Below are positions 62,531 to 64,000 of a DNA stretch of 64,000 nucleotides, in pieces; positions within the stretch are counted from its first letter, which is position 1; every line of letters starts with the position of its first letter. Below the pieces are notes generated by a model. The model made no database searches and was not told where the DNA came from. It saw only the letters and a program-made list of their open reading frames with translations. The translations under genes and the position numbers were made by a program. This stretch comes from Nocardioides sp. TRM66260-LWL (lineage in GTDB: Bacteria; Actinomycetota; Actinomycetes; Propionibacteriales; Nocardioidaceae), in contig NZ_JAIQZK010000001.1 in NCBI RefSeq assembly GCF_020075545.1, positions 124,001 through 188,000 of the forward strand, in the 5' to 3' direction.

Positions 62531-64000
62531 ATGCCCGACGACATCCAGCCCGACGCCACCGCCGCCGAGGCCGGCGCCCCCGCCGCGAAGCGCCCCGCCA
62601 AGAAGGCCGCCGCCAAGCGCACCGCCAAGAAGGCCGCGGCAGCCCCGGCCGCCGACGCGGCACCCGGAGCCGAGCCCGCCACCGAGCCCGCCACCGGCGA
62701 GGCGCCCGCCGCGAAGCGCACCACCAAGAAGGCCGCTGCGAAGCGCACCACGAAGAAGGCCGCCGCCCCGACCCCGGAGGCGACCGAGCCCGCCGCGGAG
62801 CCCGCGCAGGCTGCGGAGCCCGCCGCGGAGGCCGAGCCGAAGCCCGCCAAGAAGGCCGCGGCCAAGCGGACCGCCACCAAGCGCACGACCAAGAAGGCCG
62901 CTGCGGCGCCCGCCGCCGACGGGGCGGCCGACGCCGGCGAGACCGCCGACGCGCCGGTCGAGGCACCGGCCCCGAAGAAGGCCGCCGCGAAGCGCGCGCC
63001 GGCGAAGAAGGCGGCTGCGAAGAAGACCGCCGCTGCCTCGAAGACGGCTGCCGACGTCGAGACCGAGACCGAGGCCGTCGCCGCGACCGGGGCCGACGCC
63101 GAGACCGGGTCCGACGACGTCGCCGCGGAGGCGGCGTCGCCGGCCGCCGCCGTCGTCTTCCAGCCCCCGGCCCGGCGCACTCGCGCCCGCAAGGCGGCCG
63201 CGCCGAAGCCGGAGCCCGTCGAGGAGCCGACCGACGAGACCGACGAGGACGCCGAGGCGGTCACCGCGGAGGCGACCGCGGACGCGACCGAGGCCGTCCA
63301 GCAGCCCGCCGAGGCGGCGCACGGCGCTGACACCGACGGCGACGAGCCCGAGGACTCCGACGACGGCGACGAGTCGGAGGACGGCGACGCCCGTCCGCGC
63401 CGCCGCCGGCGCCGCGGCGGACGCCGCCGCCGCAAGAGCGGCGGCGACCACGACGACGAGGCCACCGCGGAGGGCGAGGCCCGGTCCGCCTCCGGCGGTG
63501 ACGCCGAGGGCGCCGAGGGCTCCGAGGCGTCCGACGCCGGCGCGCCGGCCGACGGCGACGCCTCCGACGAGGCCGGCGACTCCGGCGAGGGCTCGAGCAG
63601 CTCGCGGCGGCGCCGACGCCGGCGTCGCGCCGGGGAGTCCTCCGATGACCACGGCGACGACGACGGCGACGCCCGCACCACCACCCGGGTGCGCGCCCCG
63701 CGCTCGGCGGAGGACCAGATCACCGCCGTCTCCGGCTCCACCCGGCTCGAGGCGAAGAAGCAGCGCCGCCGCGAGGGCCGCGAGGCCGGACGCCGCCGCG
63801 CGCCGATCGTCAGCGAGGCCGAGTTCCTGGCCCGCCGCGAGTCCGTCGAGCGGGTCATGGTGGTGCGCGAGCGCGAGGACCTCACCCAGATCGCCGTCCT
63901 CGAGGACAAGGTGCTCGTCGAGCACTACGTGGCCCGCGAGTCGCAGACCTCGATCATCGGCAACGTCTACCTCGGCCGGGTGCAGAACGTCCTGCCGTCG
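62531..64000 (+). CDS. rne: Ribonuclease E/G (5' part, cut by window end)
   Basis: 490 codons are visible from ATG 62531, with no stop before the edge. Residues 1-180 are Lys/Ala/Pro-rich with repeated AAKRTTKKAAA-type segments, like histone H1. Two basic blocks, PRRRRRRGGRRRRK near 300 and SSRRRRRRRRAG near 360, are separated by acidic Glu/Asp stretches. The conserved catalytic part begins near residue 455 with IAVLEDKVLVEHYV and NVYLGRVQNVLPS, the RNase E/G and S1-domain start. The long basic N-terminal extension is the actinobacterial form; it probably binds RNA or recruits partners. The enzyme starts mRNA decay and processes rRNA. Confidence 0.92.
   Translation, partial: MPDDIQPDATAAEAGAPAAKRPAKKAAAKRTAKKAAAAPAADAAPGAEPATEPATGEAPAAKRTTKKAAAKRTTKKAAAPTPEATEPAAEPAQAAEPAAEAEPKPAKKAAAKRTATKRTTKKAAAAPAADGAADAGETADAPVEAPAPKKAAAKRAPAKKAAAKKTAAASKTAADVETETEAVAATGADAETGSDDVAAEAASPAAAVVFQPPARRTRARKAAAPKPEPVEEPTDETDEDAEAVTAEATADATEAVQQPAEAAHGADTDGDEPEDSDDGDESEDGDARPRRRRRRGGRRRRKSGGDHDDEATAEGEARSASGGDAEGAEGSEASDAGAPADGDASDEAGDSGEGSSSSRRRRRRRRAGESSDDHGDDDGDARTTTRVRAPRSAEDQITAVSGSTRLEAKKQRRREGREAGRRRAPIVSEAEFLARRESVERVMVVREREDLTQIAVLEDKVLVEHYVARESQTSIIGNVYLGRVQNVLPS

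Noticed and set aside
61648..63925. Reverse-strand Ala/Ser- and Gly/Leu-rich frames opposite rne
   Set aside because: They mirror the Lys/Ala repeats of the rne N-terminal extension and have no independent start signals.

Overview
The window is a dense, very GC-rich stretch of an actinobacterial chromosome with strongly G/C-biased third codon positions. Gene order (tig, clpP1, clpP2, clpX, valS, folC, DUF4233, ndk, mreB, mreC, mreD, mrdA, rodA, TIGR03960 radical SAM, TIGR03936/DUF2344, rne) is the conserved actinobacterial arrangement. The thiol chemistry (a DsbA protein of the mycothiol-linked Rv2466c type and an MDMPI-like protein) also fits Actinobacteria. A collagen-like secreted protein, a CHAP protein with Ig-like repeats and many apparently leaderless genes suggest Nocardioidaceae or close relatives; that family assignment is inference.

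Layout. 1-3000: the end of an unknown gene, a collagen-like exported protein, a small ORF, a sulfotransferase, tRNA-Arg(TCT) and a second small ORF. 3000-11600: aminopeptidase P diverging from a cassette of PrsW-like membrane protease, two dynamin-like GTPases, an SSB paralogue and the ribosomal ABC-F protein EttA. 11700-18100: a Tat-exported protein, a MarR regulator, thiolase, a double-hotdog thioesterase, truncated haemoglobin, OsmC, MscS, and a membrane protein with DUF5130. 18100-32600: aminopeptidase N, CHAP amidase, two thiol-linked proteins, penicillin acylase, MetG, a LURP-one protein, an HSL-type esterase, RpiB, Nei and a membrane SpoIIE-type phosphatase. 32700-39400: tRNA-Gly, tRNA-Pro, trigger factor, a lipase-like hydrolase with an SRPBCC protein, and the Clp protease set. 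39400-47500: ValS, GNAT, FolC, DUF4233, a divergent MocR/flavin-oxidase-fold pair, and Ndk. 47500-53800: the cell-elongation operon mreBCD-mrdA-rodA. 53800-64000: a cation/proton exchanger, an MFS exporter, the radical SAM protein, a GntR regulator with an internal duplication, a DUF4190-like protein, a winged-helix protein behind a short upstream ORF, DUF2344, and the 5' part of rne, which runs off the window.

How it works together. Protein quality control (trigger factor, ClpP1P2, ClpX, PepN, PepP), translation (MetG, ValS, EttA, tRNAs), wall elongation (Mre/PBP2/RodA) and RNA turnover (RNase E/G) dominate, so this is mostly core chromosome. There is no phage, IS element, CRISPR array or rRNA.

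The most noteworthy non-coding signals are: (i) a family of intergenic stem-loops at 34660, 47587 and 58685 with compensatory base changes, two copies sharing a 69-nt unit; (ii) a -10 hexamer 6-9 nt before the start codon of about twenty genes, implying widespread leaderless transcription; (iii) a roughly 300-nt leader before rne with a 10-bp hairpin next to the ribosome binding site; (iv) a leaderless 11-codon ORF coupled by ATGA to a winged-helix gene; and (v) operator-like palindromes before clpP1, the 34792 hydrolase, marR and the MocR pair. No clearly new multi-gene system is evident.
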